From contig NZ_CP020880.1 in the NCBI RefSeq assembly GCF_002157855.1, positions 1,550,001-1,614,000 on the forward strand: a DNA stretch of 64,000 bases, given 5' to 3'. Below the pieces are notes generated by a model. That model was not told the DNA's origin. It saw nothing but the letters and a program-made list of their open reading frames with translations, and did no database searches. Below are positions 1 to 7,424 of the stretch, piece after piece. This DNA is from Sutcliffiella horikoshii (lineage in GTDB: Bacteria; Bacillota; Bacilli; Bacillales; Bacillaceae_I). Made by a program: the position numbers and the translations under genes. The number at the start of each line of letters is the position of its first letter. The first letter of the stretch is position 1.

Positions 1-1485
1 ATTTGCAATTACTTCTGGATATTCTTGCAGAAGTTTTGTCAGTTCCCATGAATAGTTATCACCTAATCCTTTGTCAATGACCTCACCAGTCCACTTGCCT
101 TTTTTCAAGATGGAGTTAGCACGAGCATAAGTGTATTGAACATAAGGTCCAGTTTCTCCTTCAAACTTCAACATATCTTCGAGGGAAAATTCAACAGAAT
201 TCACACGGTAGTTTTTTAAGTCATGAAAAATGACGGCACCGACACCAACCTGACGGGCCACTTCCTCTTTATCAGGAAGATCAGGGTTTTTGGATTCAAT
301 ATTTCTTTCGGCAAGTTGAATTGCTTCTTTCAAGACTTCTTCTAATAACACGACCTTACCTTTTCGAGTGGACATTTTCTTGCCGTCCTTTAATAAAAGA
401 CCAAATGGGATATGGTGCATTTCTGCTGCCCAATCAAAATTGGCTTTTTTTAACACTTCTTTCACTTGCTGAAAATGAATGGATTGCTCCTGTCCCACGA
501 CATATAGAGCCTTTGAAAATTGATACACCTTCTTTCTATATAGTGCTGCAGCGAGATCACGAGTTGCATAAAGGGTAGCACCATCCGATTTTTTTATAAG
601 GCATGGTGGAAGCGAAGGGTCATCAAGTTCCACTACTTGCGCACCATCTGACTCTTTTAACAAGTCTTGTTCTTCTAACATTTGAACCACTTGGTCCATT
701 TTATCGTTATAAAACGCTTCTCCTTGATAAGAATCAAATGTGACCCCAAGAAGTGCGTAAATTTTATTAAATTCTTTTAAGGATTCTTCCCTGAACCATT
801 TCCATAAAGATACTGCTTCCTCATTTCCTTCTTCCAGCTGCTTAAACCATCTACGCCCTTCCTCATTTAAGTCTGTATTTACTGCTGCTTCTTCGTGAAA
901 TTTGACATAAAGCTTTAACAGTTCAGGTATCGGATTCCGGCGGATTTTTTCTTCTTTTCCCCATTTTAGATAAGCAGCAATCAGCTTCCCGAATTGTGTG
1001 CCCCAGTCTCCTAAGTAGTTAATCCGTACGGTTTCAAATCCGGACTTTTCCAGGATGTTAGCGATGGCATTCCCGATCACTGTCGAGCGTAGATGCCCCA
1101 TGGAAAAAGGTTTAGCGATATTGGGCGAGGACAAATCTAAGACGATGGTTTCTTTGTTTTTGAGATGAATCGTGCCATAGTTTTCTTTTTCTTTCAGAAT
1201 TATGTAAACAACCTTTTGTTGGATCATGTCCTTTCTGAAAAAAATATTAACATAAGGACCTACTGCCTCTGTTTTTTCAATCATGGCGTTTCTTAGTTGT
1301 GTTGCAATGTCTGCAGCTAGGAGGGGCGGGGCGGTTCTTTTCATTTTCGCTAATTCGAAACACGGGAAGGACAGGTCACCGTGTTGGGCATGTTTCGGTT
1401 TTTCTAAAAGTTGTGTAATTTTATCTAGTTGTAGTTCAGGGATCACACTATGCAGTGTTTCTGCTGCAAGAGCTGTCAGTTTCAT
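1..1485 (-). CDS. argS: Arginyl-tRNA synthetase (3' end cut by window edge)
   Basis: This cytosolic class I enzyme charges tRNA-Arg. The reading frame is open from an ATG at 1485 to the window edge, giving 495 residues of the roughly 556 usual for the family, so only the C-terminal anticodon-binding part is missing. The class I HIGH-type motif is visible as PFSMGHLRST and the KMSKS-type motif as KMSTR. The start is set by AGGAG nine bases upstream. The gene sits alone behind a T-box leader, so expression should rise when uncharged tRNA-Arg accumulates. Identity is secure from the motifs and the T-box context. Confidence 0.97.
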   Translation of the reverse strand, partial: MKLTALAAETLHSVIPELQLDKITQLLEKPKHAQHGDLSFPCFELAKMKRTAPPLLAADIATQLRNAMIEKTEAVGPYVNIFFRKDMIQQKVVYIILKEKENYGTIHLKNKETIVLDLSSPNIAKPFSMGHLRSTVIGNAIANILEKSGFETVRINYLGDWGTQFGKLIAAYLKWGKEEKIRRNPIPELLKLYVKFHEEAAVNTDLNEEGRRWFKQLEEGNEEAVSLWKWFREESLKEFNKIYALLGVTFDSYQGEAFYNDKMDQVVQMLEEQDLLKESDGAQVVELDDPSLPPCLIKKSDGATLYATRDLAAALYRKKVYQFSKALYVVGQEQSIHFQQVKEVLKKANFDWAAEMHHIPFGLLLKDGKKMSTRKGKVVLLEEVLKEAIQLAERNIESKNPDLPDKEEVARQVGVGAVIFHDLKNYRVNSVEFSLEDMLKFEGETGPYVQYTYARANSILKKGKWTGEVIDKGLGDNYSWELTKLLQEYPEVIAN

Positions 1486-1513
1486 TTAGATCATCTCCTA
1501 GTAAAATAAATAT

Positions 1514-1740
1514 AAAAAGCCCGCCTCTTCAAGTTGTTGAAGAGACGAGCTTGTTGTCATGTGCCCGCGGTACCACTCTAATTGCTTTTCACATATTTAT
1601 CAGAAAAGCCGCTTATCATCGTTAAAGGGGATGTGCCCATTTCATTTCAAAAGTGCGCTTCATTCTATAGACTTGCATCAGGCTTTCACCGACCCTGATT
1701 CGCTTTATTTGCCATCTATAGACTACTCTCTTTTTCATCA
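1514..1740 (-). promoter_or_regulatory. T-box leader of argS with terminator/antiterminator
   Basis: On the minus strand the conserved T-box core AGAGTGGTACCGCGG lies at 1565-1579. It is followed by a GC-rich terminator stem (1514-1550) with a T-run, then the argS ribosome binding site. Upstream, CTATAGA and TCTATAG can pair to form Stem I. The loop after it contains a CGC triplet at 1655-1657 followed by A, as expected for an arginine specifier codon. Choice of the specifier triplet is inference; the T-box itself is clear. Confidence 0.93.
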
Positions 1741-1767
1741 ATGAATAATTTATAAAAGTTTGATGTA

Positions 1768-1795
1768 ATTATACACAATTTTTAAAATGATGTAA
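1768..1795 (-). promoter_or_regulatory. SigA-type promoter of the argS leader
   Basis: On the minus strand TTACAT (-35, 1790-1795) and TATAAT (-10, 1768-1773) are separated by 16 bases. Transcription would start about 20 bases before T-box Stem I. The promoter overlaps the 3' untranslated side of the Spo0E-like gene. Confidence 0.7.
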
Positions 1796-1981
1796 CTATT
1801 TTTTATCTAGTTTTGGTTGATTATGTTGGTGTTCTTCATGGTGTGGAGGAATAAAGACATTTAACATTTCATCAAGCTCTTGACTTAGCCTAACGGTTTC
1901 TACAGATGTCAGTCCAGTTTTAAACGCTGTTTGCATCATTTGGCTTCGTTTTTTCTCAACGGCAAGTTCTACGAGTCTCAT
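1796..1981 (-). CDS. Spo0E-family aspartyl-phosphate phosphatase
   Basis: This 61-residue protein carries the Spo0E signature SQELDEMLN in the second of two predicted helices. Family members dephosphorylate Spo0A~P and delay sporulation. The chosen ATG at 1981 has AGGAG eight bases upstream; an in-frame GTG nine bases earlier overlaps that site and is less likely. The tail is rich in His, Gln and Lys. It is transcribed in the same direction as argS and directly precedes the argS promoter. Which Spo0E paralogue it is (YisI, YnzD or Spo0E type) cannot be told from the sequence. Confidence 0.85.
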   Translation of the reverse strand: MRLVELAVEKKRSQMMQTAFKTGLTSVETVRLSQELDEMLNVFIPPHHEEHQHNQPKLDKK

Positions 1982-2330
1982 CCTTATCACTCCTTCTTCA
2001 CAATTTCTTATATTATAGTCGAAAAATCTTTGTAAGAAAATAGGTTATGTGTAAAAAGTAGGTATTATCCTGAAAAACTTCGGAAATCGAAAAGTTGTAT
2101 TTTCTTTACTACTTTTATTTCACGGTTTTAGTTTTTTTTCCCACAGATATTTGGCTTTATAAGAGAGGATTAGGTCGAACTTTTTGTGAGTGTGACTTGT
2201 TTTGTCGAAGAGAAGGAATTTCGCAATTATCACAGAATAATATAGTCAAAGGTTGGATTAGGAGTTAACGCATGCTTTATCGCTTTCTCACATAATTATT
2301 AACAAAATGATTCTATAGGAGGAGTGCGTC
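1982..2330. other. Intergenic region between divergent genes
   Basis: No open frame with a ribosome binding site is visible in this 349-base AT-rich gap. TGTCGAA at 2203-2209 matches the Spo0A box core, and a related GGTCGAA lies about 30 bases before it. These could control the neighbouring Spo0E-like gene or the downstream small gene, but single 7-mers are weak evidence. Confidence 0.4.
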
Positions 2331-2618
2331 ATGAATACGAAAGTGGAAGCAGTGGAAAAGATGAATGTCTATGCAAATGAATTGGTGAAAATGATTGTCA
2401 AAGACGGAAAATCCCTCCAAGACGAAAAGCTTCGTATTGCTTTTGAAAATGTTGTGCGGGCGATGGTAGATATGACAAATATCCAATTAGACAAAGAAAA
2501 AGATGCAAGTGATACGCTGAAAACCACGTTAAGCCGCATGAAAATTGCTCACAATTGCATGCAGCCAAACTCCCCTGTTTCTACTAAAAATAAAAACACA
2601 CCATTTACAATCAAATAA
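2331..2618 (+). CDS. Small cytosolic protein of unknown function
   Basis: This 95-residue protein is not recognised. It starts at ATG with AGGAGG about seven bases upstream and is followed by a terminator. It is mostly helical and charged for its first 75 residues, with no membrane segment, signal peptide or metal motif. It then ends in a polar tail rich in Ser, Thr, Asn and Lys that looks disordered. It is transcribed alone. The good ribosome binding site and terminator argue that it is real. Confidence 0.7.
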   Translation: MNTKVEAVEKMNVYANELVKMIVKDGKSLQDEKLRIAFENVVRAMVDMTNIQLDKEKDASDTLKTTLSRMKIAHNCMQPNSPVSTKNKNTPFTIK

Positions 2619-2625
2619 TTCTAGT

Positions 2626-3426
2626 CTAGGGAGTTGATTGACTCCCTTTTGTTTGTTTTTGTTTTTGAATAAATTGTTTTGTAATCGCATTAAGGACCGT
2701 TGAATGTTTGGTTGGGATTTGGTGTTTAGCTCCACTTACATAGATAACCCTAGTATTGTGATGGCGGGTGATGAATTTATACTGATAATGATGAACATAA
2801 TAATCCTTTTGTCCATATACGAGAAGGATGGGGCAAGCAATAGACTGCAGCTTCTTGGTGCAATTGTAATTTAGACCTTCTACATACATTTGATAAAGTG
2901 TGTCTGCATCTGTTTTTAACATATAATCCGCCATGTCCTTTTTAAACTCCTTGGAATAAGAGTGTGCATATGCGATTACATTTGCTATTGGCTTCATCAT
3001 ATTCATTTTGGATGCCATTATGCCCAGTAGAAACTCGCTTCCTAATAATACCGAGTTGACTTCTGAAAATGCCCCAATTAATAATAGCCCTTCCACTAAG
3101 TTCGGGTATCTTAATGCAGTTTCCATAGCAATGGAGGCTCCATTGGAATAGCCGCATATGAATACTTTGTCTATATCTAACTGGTTACATACATCGTGTA
3201 GATCCCTAGCCATAATGGGAAAGTTGATAGGGGCACTCCCTTTCTCACTGTTTCCGTTAGCTCGTAAGTCTATATATAGGAGTCGGAAATCTTTGGACAA
3301 GGGTAGTTGCTGTTTAAACGTGATATGGCCCATGCCAGGTGGATGGATAAATAAAATGGTAGTAGGTCCTTTTCCAATTAATCGGTAGAAAATCCTTACA
3401 TTATCCCTTGTGCGAACATACCCCAT
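2626..3426 (-). CDS. Alpha/beta hydrolase
   Basis: This 266-residue protein belongs to the alpha/beta hydrolase fold. It has an HPPGMG oxyanion-hole segment after the first strands, a GYSNG nucleophile elbow around residue 95, an acid-bearing YGQKDYYV segment and a late histidine in SGAKHQ. The substrate is unknown. The ATG at 3426 is preceded by AGGAGGG at good spacing; a longer in-frame upstream reading would run into the preceding gene. It lies four bases after the stop of the upstream membrane-protein gene, so the two form an operon. It is probably an esterase, lipase or haloperoxidase-like enzyme. Confidence 0.85.
   Translation of the reverse strand: MGYVRTRDNVRIFYRLIGKGPTTILFIHPPGMGHITFKQQLPLSKDFRLLYIDLRANGNSEKGSAPINFPIMARDLHDVCNQLDIDKVFICGYSNGASIAMETALRYPNLVEGLLLIGAFSEVNSVLLGSEFLLGIMASKMNMMKPIANVIAYAHSYSKEFKKDMADYMLKTDADTLYQMYVEGLNYNCTKKLQSIACPILLVYGQKDYYVHHYQYKFITRHHNTRVIYVSGAKHQIPTKHSTVLNAITKQFIQKQKQTKGSQSTP
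2629..2650 (+). terminator. Rho-independent terminator
   Basis: GGGAGT (2629-2634) pairs with ACTCCC (2641-2646), followed by a T-rich run. It ends the upstream small gene and overlaps the last codons of the convergent hydrolase gene. Confidence 0.75.
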
Positions 3427-3430
3427 ATTC

Positions 3431-3982
3431 TCACCCTCCTTGAACTTGTTTATTGGTGAAAAACAATAATATTCTCCGCACCAGAAAACCAACAATTAGA
3501 CCAGGTATAACAAATAACATAGGCGTCCAAACAGGTCCTACAATTACACCCAATAGCTTTATTTTTCCCGATAGCATCAGGCCAACTGTAACAAAATAAG
3601 CACAGCTAACGAAGGGAAGAAAGGAATAAGGTGATCTTCCACCACCCGCATCTTTAAAAGCATCCCACATCGCAAAAAAATACAAGCAAGGATAAAACAT
3701 GAGCCACAAGTAATTTGCTTCTGTTATTGCCCTATCCATTTCTCCATTAAAACTGTACAGGATAATGGAATTGAAATTAGCTTGAACATTAATTAAAAAC
3801 TCCAAGAAGATAAAGGTGAGTCCTTTAATATATCTTTTGTTGAGTAATTGGCCAAATCCAGGAAGCGCAATGCTCCATAGTAAACGCTCAAGGGGATTGT
3901 TCATATATGAAAGGCCTTGTATTAGTATGTATGTCCATATGTTGATCGCATTTTTCTTGCATAGATAGATTCCTCCAGCCAT
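3431..3982 (-). CDS. Multi-pass membrane protein of unknown function
   Basis: This 183-residue protein has four or five hydrophobic segments. Its IALPGFGQLLNKRYIKG stretch resembles the PGxGQ..N motif that opens TM2-type and related small membrane proteins. The chosen start is the ATG at 3982 with AAGGAG six bases upstream rather than the GTG at 4009. It is translationally close to the downstream hydrolase, so the two may work together at the membrane. No catalytic motif is visible. Confidence 0.75.
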   Translation of the reverse strand: MAGGIYLCKKNAINIWTYILIQGLSYMNNPLERLLWSIALPGFGQLLNKRYIKGLTFIFLEFLINVQANFNSIILYSFNGEMDRAITEANYLWLMFYPCLYFFAMWDAFKDAGGGRSPYSFLPFVSCAYFVTVGLMLSGKIKLLGVIVGPVWTPMLFVIPGLIVGFLVRRILLFFTNKQVQGG

Positions 3983-4044
3983 TACTCTCTCCTTAGCTTG
4001 ACCTATCACTTCTGAATTATGTTTATTACACGTATATTCCTCAT

Positions 4045-4080
4045 GAAAAAAACGCAGGGATATTGGCTCCTGCGTTTTAG
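4045..4080 (-). terminator. Terminator of the yjcZ-like gene
   Basis: AAACGCAGG pairs with CCTGCGTTT around a ten-base loop, and a run of seven T follows on the minus strand. It lies directly downstream of the 30-residue gene. Confidence 0.85.
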
Positions 4081-4090
4081 CTCTATAGGG

Positions 4091-4183
4091 TTAATATATA
4101 TAAGCCGCTCCGATGATGATAAGAAGAATAAATAAGATAATGAAAAGTGTGAAGCCTGCTCCACAACCTGCGTCTTTGCCCAT
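4091..4183 (-). CDS. YjcZ-family small sporulation membrane protein
   Basis: This 30-residue protein has a short Gly/Cys-rich head (MGKDAGCGAGF) and one hydrophobic helix ending GAAYIY. That is the layout of the YjcZ/YtzN family found in spore formers. AAGGAG lies about 11 bases upstream and a strong terminator follows at once. The family is sporulation-associated in Bacillus; the molecular role is unknown. Confidence 0.8.
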   Translation of the reverse strand: MGKDAGCGAGFTLFIILFILLIIIGAAYIY

Positions 4184-4357
4184 TTATACATCTCTCCTTT
4201 TGACGTTGATAACATACCTTATGTTGCAAACACCCATAGTGTATAGGCGAATGTCCTGTATCTATGATAAATGCCTCTTGTTTGGTTATAGGACAATTCC
4301 CAGAAATCATACAAGTAAATAGAGCCTTTTTGATTGGATAGAGGAGGGTGAGAGAAG

Positions 4358-5254
4358 ATGTTCTGTCGTACAAATCGATTGCTGATCCCGTTGCCTAAAC
4401 CGAAAAATCCAGATCCCAATGGTGCAGCGGCTGTTCAAGAACTGCTTGGCGGGAAATTTGGTGAAATGTCTACACTCAATAACTATATGTTTCAATCCAT
4501 TAATTTTCGCAATAAAAAGAAGTTAAAACCATTCTTCGATTTGGTGGCAAGTATTACAGCAGAGGAGCTTGGTCATGTTGAGCTGGTAACCACAACAATT
4601 AACCTGATGCTTGAGGGTGTTACATATCCTGCTCCACCGGATGCAACGCCGCTAAGAGACACCAAAGATTTCCGCAACACCTATCAATATATCGCCAATG
4701 CTCAAACGGCTCTCCCTGGAGATTCAATGGGCAGGGCATGGACCGGTGATAATGTCTTCAACAGTGGCAACTTGGTGTTGGATCTATTGCATAACTTTTT
4801 TCTGGAATGCGGAGCAAGAACCCATAAGATGAGGGTATATCAGATGACAGACAATCCAGTGGCCAGAGAAATGATCGGCTACCTCCTCGTTCGGGGTGGG
4901 GTGCATGTGGTAGCATATGCGAAAGCCTTGGAGATAGCAACAGGAGTAGACATTACAAAGCTTGTTCCGATACCGAGCTTGGAAAATAAGGCGTTTGAAA
5001 CGACTAGAAAATTTGAAGCAGAAGGAGCACATAGAAAGCTATACACCTTCAGTCCGACTGATTATAAGGATGTAGCTATGATCTGGAAGGGAAGTCATCC
5101 TGAAGATGGAGGAAAGCTTGAAGTCATACAAGGCTCTCCACCTGGTGCACCAATGCCGGACCTCCAAAGTGTCCCTGAAGAATTTGCACCAGGAATATCC
5201 CAAGAAGACTTCATGGAAATCGCCAAAAGACTCCAACGCTCTGCTGGGATTTAG
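4358..5254 (+). CDS. Manganese catalase
   Basis: This 298-residue protein is a non-haem dimanganese catalase that converts hydrogen peroxide to water and oxygen. The expected ligands are all visible: Glu36 (GEMST), Glu70 and His73 (EELGH), Glu150 (LECGAR) and His183 (GGVHVVAY). Length and the Pro/Gly-rich tail match the YdbD type; the CotJC spore proteins are much shorter. The ATG is preceded by GAGGAGG. It is monocistronic and followed by an intergenic repeat. General-stress or sporulation control is typical of the family, but no clear SigB promoter was recognised here. Confidence 0.95.
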   Translation: MFCRTNRLLIPLPKPKNPDPNGAAAVQELLGGKFGEMSTLNNYMFQSINFRNKKKLKPFFDLVASITAEELGHVELVTTTINLMLEGVTYPAPPDATPLRDTKDFRNTYQYIANAQTALPGDSMGRAWTGDNVFNSGNLVLDLLHNFFLECGARTHKMRVYQMTDNPVAREMIGYLLVRGGVHVVAYAKALEIATGVDITKLVPIPSLENKAFETTRKFEAEGAHRKLYTFSPTDYKDVAMIWKGSHPEDGGKLEVIQGSPPGAPMPDLQSVPEEFAPGISQEDFMEIAKRLQRSAGI

Positions 5255-5290
5255 TTAAAAATTGTATTATTGAAAATAAGCGGATTTTTA

Positions 5291-5425
5291 GCTGTTGATT
5301 GGAGCAAAAGGCGTAGACTCCTGCGGGGGAGTAGCGGCATTGTTGAGACCCCGCAACGAAGTGAGGAGGCTCAAGGTCGCCCCGCGGAAAGCGAAGCCAT
5401 TTGCGGAAATCAACAGCGGTGTTTT
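5291..5425 (+). repeat. ~125-bp intergenic palindromic repeat, copy 1 (orientation A)
   Basis: It begins CTGTTGATTGGAGC, passes through GAGACCCCGCAACGAAG and GAGGAGGCTC, and ends GCGGAAATCAACAGC. The outer ends are inverted repeats, so the whole unit can fold as a long imperfect hairpin. Six more copies occur in the window (6.9, 27.0, 34.1, 34.3, 38.6 and 38.9 kb). It encodes nothing recognisable and lies just after the Mn catalase gene. Confidence 0.9.
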
Positions 5426-5575
5426 ATATGACCATGCTTGTAGAGACTTTCGTTCTACAAGCTTTTTGTCGTTTTTAAGATAAATGTGAAGAAAATTCTA
5501 TATTATTGTTGAAAAATTCGTGCTACTATACAACTATACATAGAAAAAGTGACCAAAGAGGAGAATCGAACAAAA

Positions 5576-6601
5576 ATGAAAAAGAAAGTAATGGCAGGTG
5601 CTCTTGTAACTTCCATCATGTTTTCTGGACAAGCTTATGCTTCTGATTATGTTGTGAAATCTGGTGATTCCTTATGGAAGATAGCTAACAATAATCAAGT
5701 TTCTGTTAGTAATATCAAATCTTGGAACAACCTTAATAGCGATCTTATTTATCCAGGTCAAAAGTTACTATTACAAGCAGGCGGTGCCACATCTCAACCA
5801 GCACCAGCACCAGCTCCGAGCCAACCTACTTCTATTACGTACACGATTAAAGCCGGAGATTCTTTGTCCATCATTGCAAGGAAACATCAAACAACTATAG
5901 CCAATCTTTTGAAACTAAATCCTTCCATTAAGGACGTTAACAGAATCTATATAGGCCAGAAAATAAACGTGGCAGCACCAAGTAGCACGGCACCGAGTCA
6001 ACCTGTCGCACCTGCTCCTAGTCCAAGCAAACCTGCGCCTAAAGCTAGTACTTACATTATCAAGAGTGGGGAAAACCTTTCATCTGTTGCGAACAGACAT
6101 GGTGTAACACTTAATGCCTTGTTGTCTGCCAACCCTTCCATACAAAATGCAAACCGTATTTACGTTGGACAAGTTATTAATATCCCAGGAGATGTAACTG
6201 CTACTCCTGGTAATGATGCTTCATGGGAGGCAAAAGCGGATGCAATTATTGAAACAGGGAAAAAATATTTAGGAGCAAAATACTTGTATGGCGCTTCCAC
6301 AAACCGCACCGATGCATTTGATTGTTCTTCTTATACGGTAAAAGTATTTGCTCAAAACGGAATCAACCTACCAAGAACTTCTGCGCAACAAGCGAATGTA
6401 GGAAACGAAATACCATTGAGTGATATCCGTAAAGGGGACTTGGTATTTTTTGATACAGATGGAGATGGGATCATCAACCACGTTTCCATCGTGACGGATT
6501 CAAACACGCTTCTTCATGCTGCTACTAGTACAGGGGTTGCTTTCTCTTCTTATAATACTTATTGGAAACCGAGAGCGGTGAAAGCGGTTCGTGTTCTTTA
6601 A
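5576..6601 (+). CDS. lytE: Secreted LysM-NlpC/P60 peptidoglycan endopeptidase (LytE-like)
   Basis: This 341-residue exported autolysin hydrolyses D-gamma-glutamyl-meso-DAP bonds. A signal peptide ends at about AYA22. Three LysM domains (about 24-67, 88-132 and 159-203) are separated by Pro/Ala/Ser linkers. A C-terminal NlpC/P60 domain follows, with Cys250 (AFDCSS), His302 (NHVSIV) and His314 (LLHAAT) as the likely triad. Three LysM repeats and this length match LytE better than LytF or CwlS. The start at 5576 gives a clean signal peptide; a GTG 27 bases earlier is possible. The symbol is by architecture only. Confidence 0.9.
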   Translation: MKKKVMAGALVTSIMFSGQAYASDYVVKSGDSLWKIANNNQVSVSNIKSWNNLNSDLIYPGQKLLLQAGGATSQPAPAPAPSQPTSITYTIKAGDSLSIIARKHQTTIANLLKLNPSIKDVNRIYIGQKINVAAPSSTAPSQPVAPAPSPSKPAPKASTYIIKSGENLSSVANRHGVTLNALLSANPSIQNANRIYVGQVINIPGDVTATPGNDASWEAKADAIIETGKKYLGAKYLYGASTNRTDAFDCSSYTVKVFAQNGINLPRTSAQQANVGNEIPLSDIRKGDLVFFDTDGDGIINHVSIVTDSNTLLHAATSTGVAFSSYNTYWKPRAVKAVRVL

Positions 6602-6812
6602 GTTTTACAAAATGTTAATATAACCATCAAACCAGTTTAACAAAGTATGAATATAATGAATCTTGTAAGGTTGTTTCACACTTTTAGCAGAAAGCTGTTG
6701 CTTTGTCTAACATGTCATGAATTACTCCCCTTTTTCATAATGAATAGATGCAACGGAACAACCTTTACCCTTTATCATTAAAATAGGCTACTTTCCCAAA
6801 CTTGATGCCAGG

Positions 6813-6847
6813 AAAAAAGAGATGAATCGGATGCATCTCTTTTTTTC
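6813..6847 (+). terminator. Rho-independent terminator
   Basis: AAAAGAGATG pairs with CATCTCTTTT, followed by T residues. It lies about 210 bases after the autolysin stop, with no gene between. A repeat copy begins just downstream. Confidence 0.7.
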
Positions 6848-6865
6848 GTGGCTTTTTTTTAGAGA

Positions 6866-7022
6866 TAAGAAAGTATATGATTCGGTTGATTTCCGTTCCT
6901 GGCGCTTCGCTTGCCTGCGGGCGGTCCGTGAGCCTCTAGGAAAGCGAAGCCATTTGCGGAAACCCACAGCGGAGCACAACCAAGCAACCAAAAAGGACCG
7001 GGCAGTTTTGCCTGGTTTTTCT
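6866..7022 (+). repeat. ~125-bp repeat, copy 2: B/A deletion chimera
   Basis: The left part (TTGATTTCCGTTCC to GTGAGCCTC) is the start of an orientation-B copy and the right part (TAGGAAAGCGAAGCC onward) is the end of an orientation-A copy. The two are joined without the middle. Its left flank (AGTATATGATTCGG) and right tail (CCGGGCAGTTTTGC) match those of the intact B-plus-A pair at 38.59-39.01 kb, so it looks like an internal deletion of such a pair. Confidence 0.85.
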
Positions 7023-7181
7023 TATCTCCTCCTCAAGACTTAGTATCGTTCGGTATAAAGCTGGAAATGACTGTAGGTAAAAGAATGAAAGAAAACCATT
7101 CTGCAGTATGTTATCGAAAACAGCGTCAAAATCTATACTAAGAGTGAGAACAAAACAAAGGAATGATGGAGGATGAAAACA

Positions 7182-7298
7182 ATGTTAACATTACTATTCG
7201 GAAGAAAAAATGAGGATTTGGCGAAAAGACAGGAAGCGTCGATGGATGAAAAAAGATTAGAGATATACCTAAAAAGTGATATTGTTCGAAGATTCTAG
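7182..7298 (+). CDS. Small basic/acidic protein, 38 aa, unknown
   Basis: ATG at 7182 has GGAGG nine bases upstream and the stop is followed within two bases by a terminator. The product has a short hydrophobic start (MLTLLFG) and then a charged helix rich in Lys, Arg, Glu and Asp. No family recognised. It is below usual ORF cut-offs, but signals on both ends support it. Confidence 0.6.
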   Translation: MLTLLFGRKNEDLAKRQEASMDEKRLEIYLKSDIVRRF

Positions 7299-7299
7299 T

Positions 7300-7331
7300 G
7301 AAGCTGCTGAAAATTGGTGGCTTCTTTTTTT
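7300..7331 (+). terminator. Terminator of the 38-aa gene
   Basis: GAAGC pairs with GCTTC, extended by weaker inner pairing, and is followed by seven T residues. Confidence 0.7.
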
Positions 7332-7424
7332 ATGAACATTAATCAAATAATACATTCATTTTTCTGAAAATAAACCATGTAAATGGTATAATTGTCGATA
7401 TAAGACAAAAGATTCATAAAAAGG

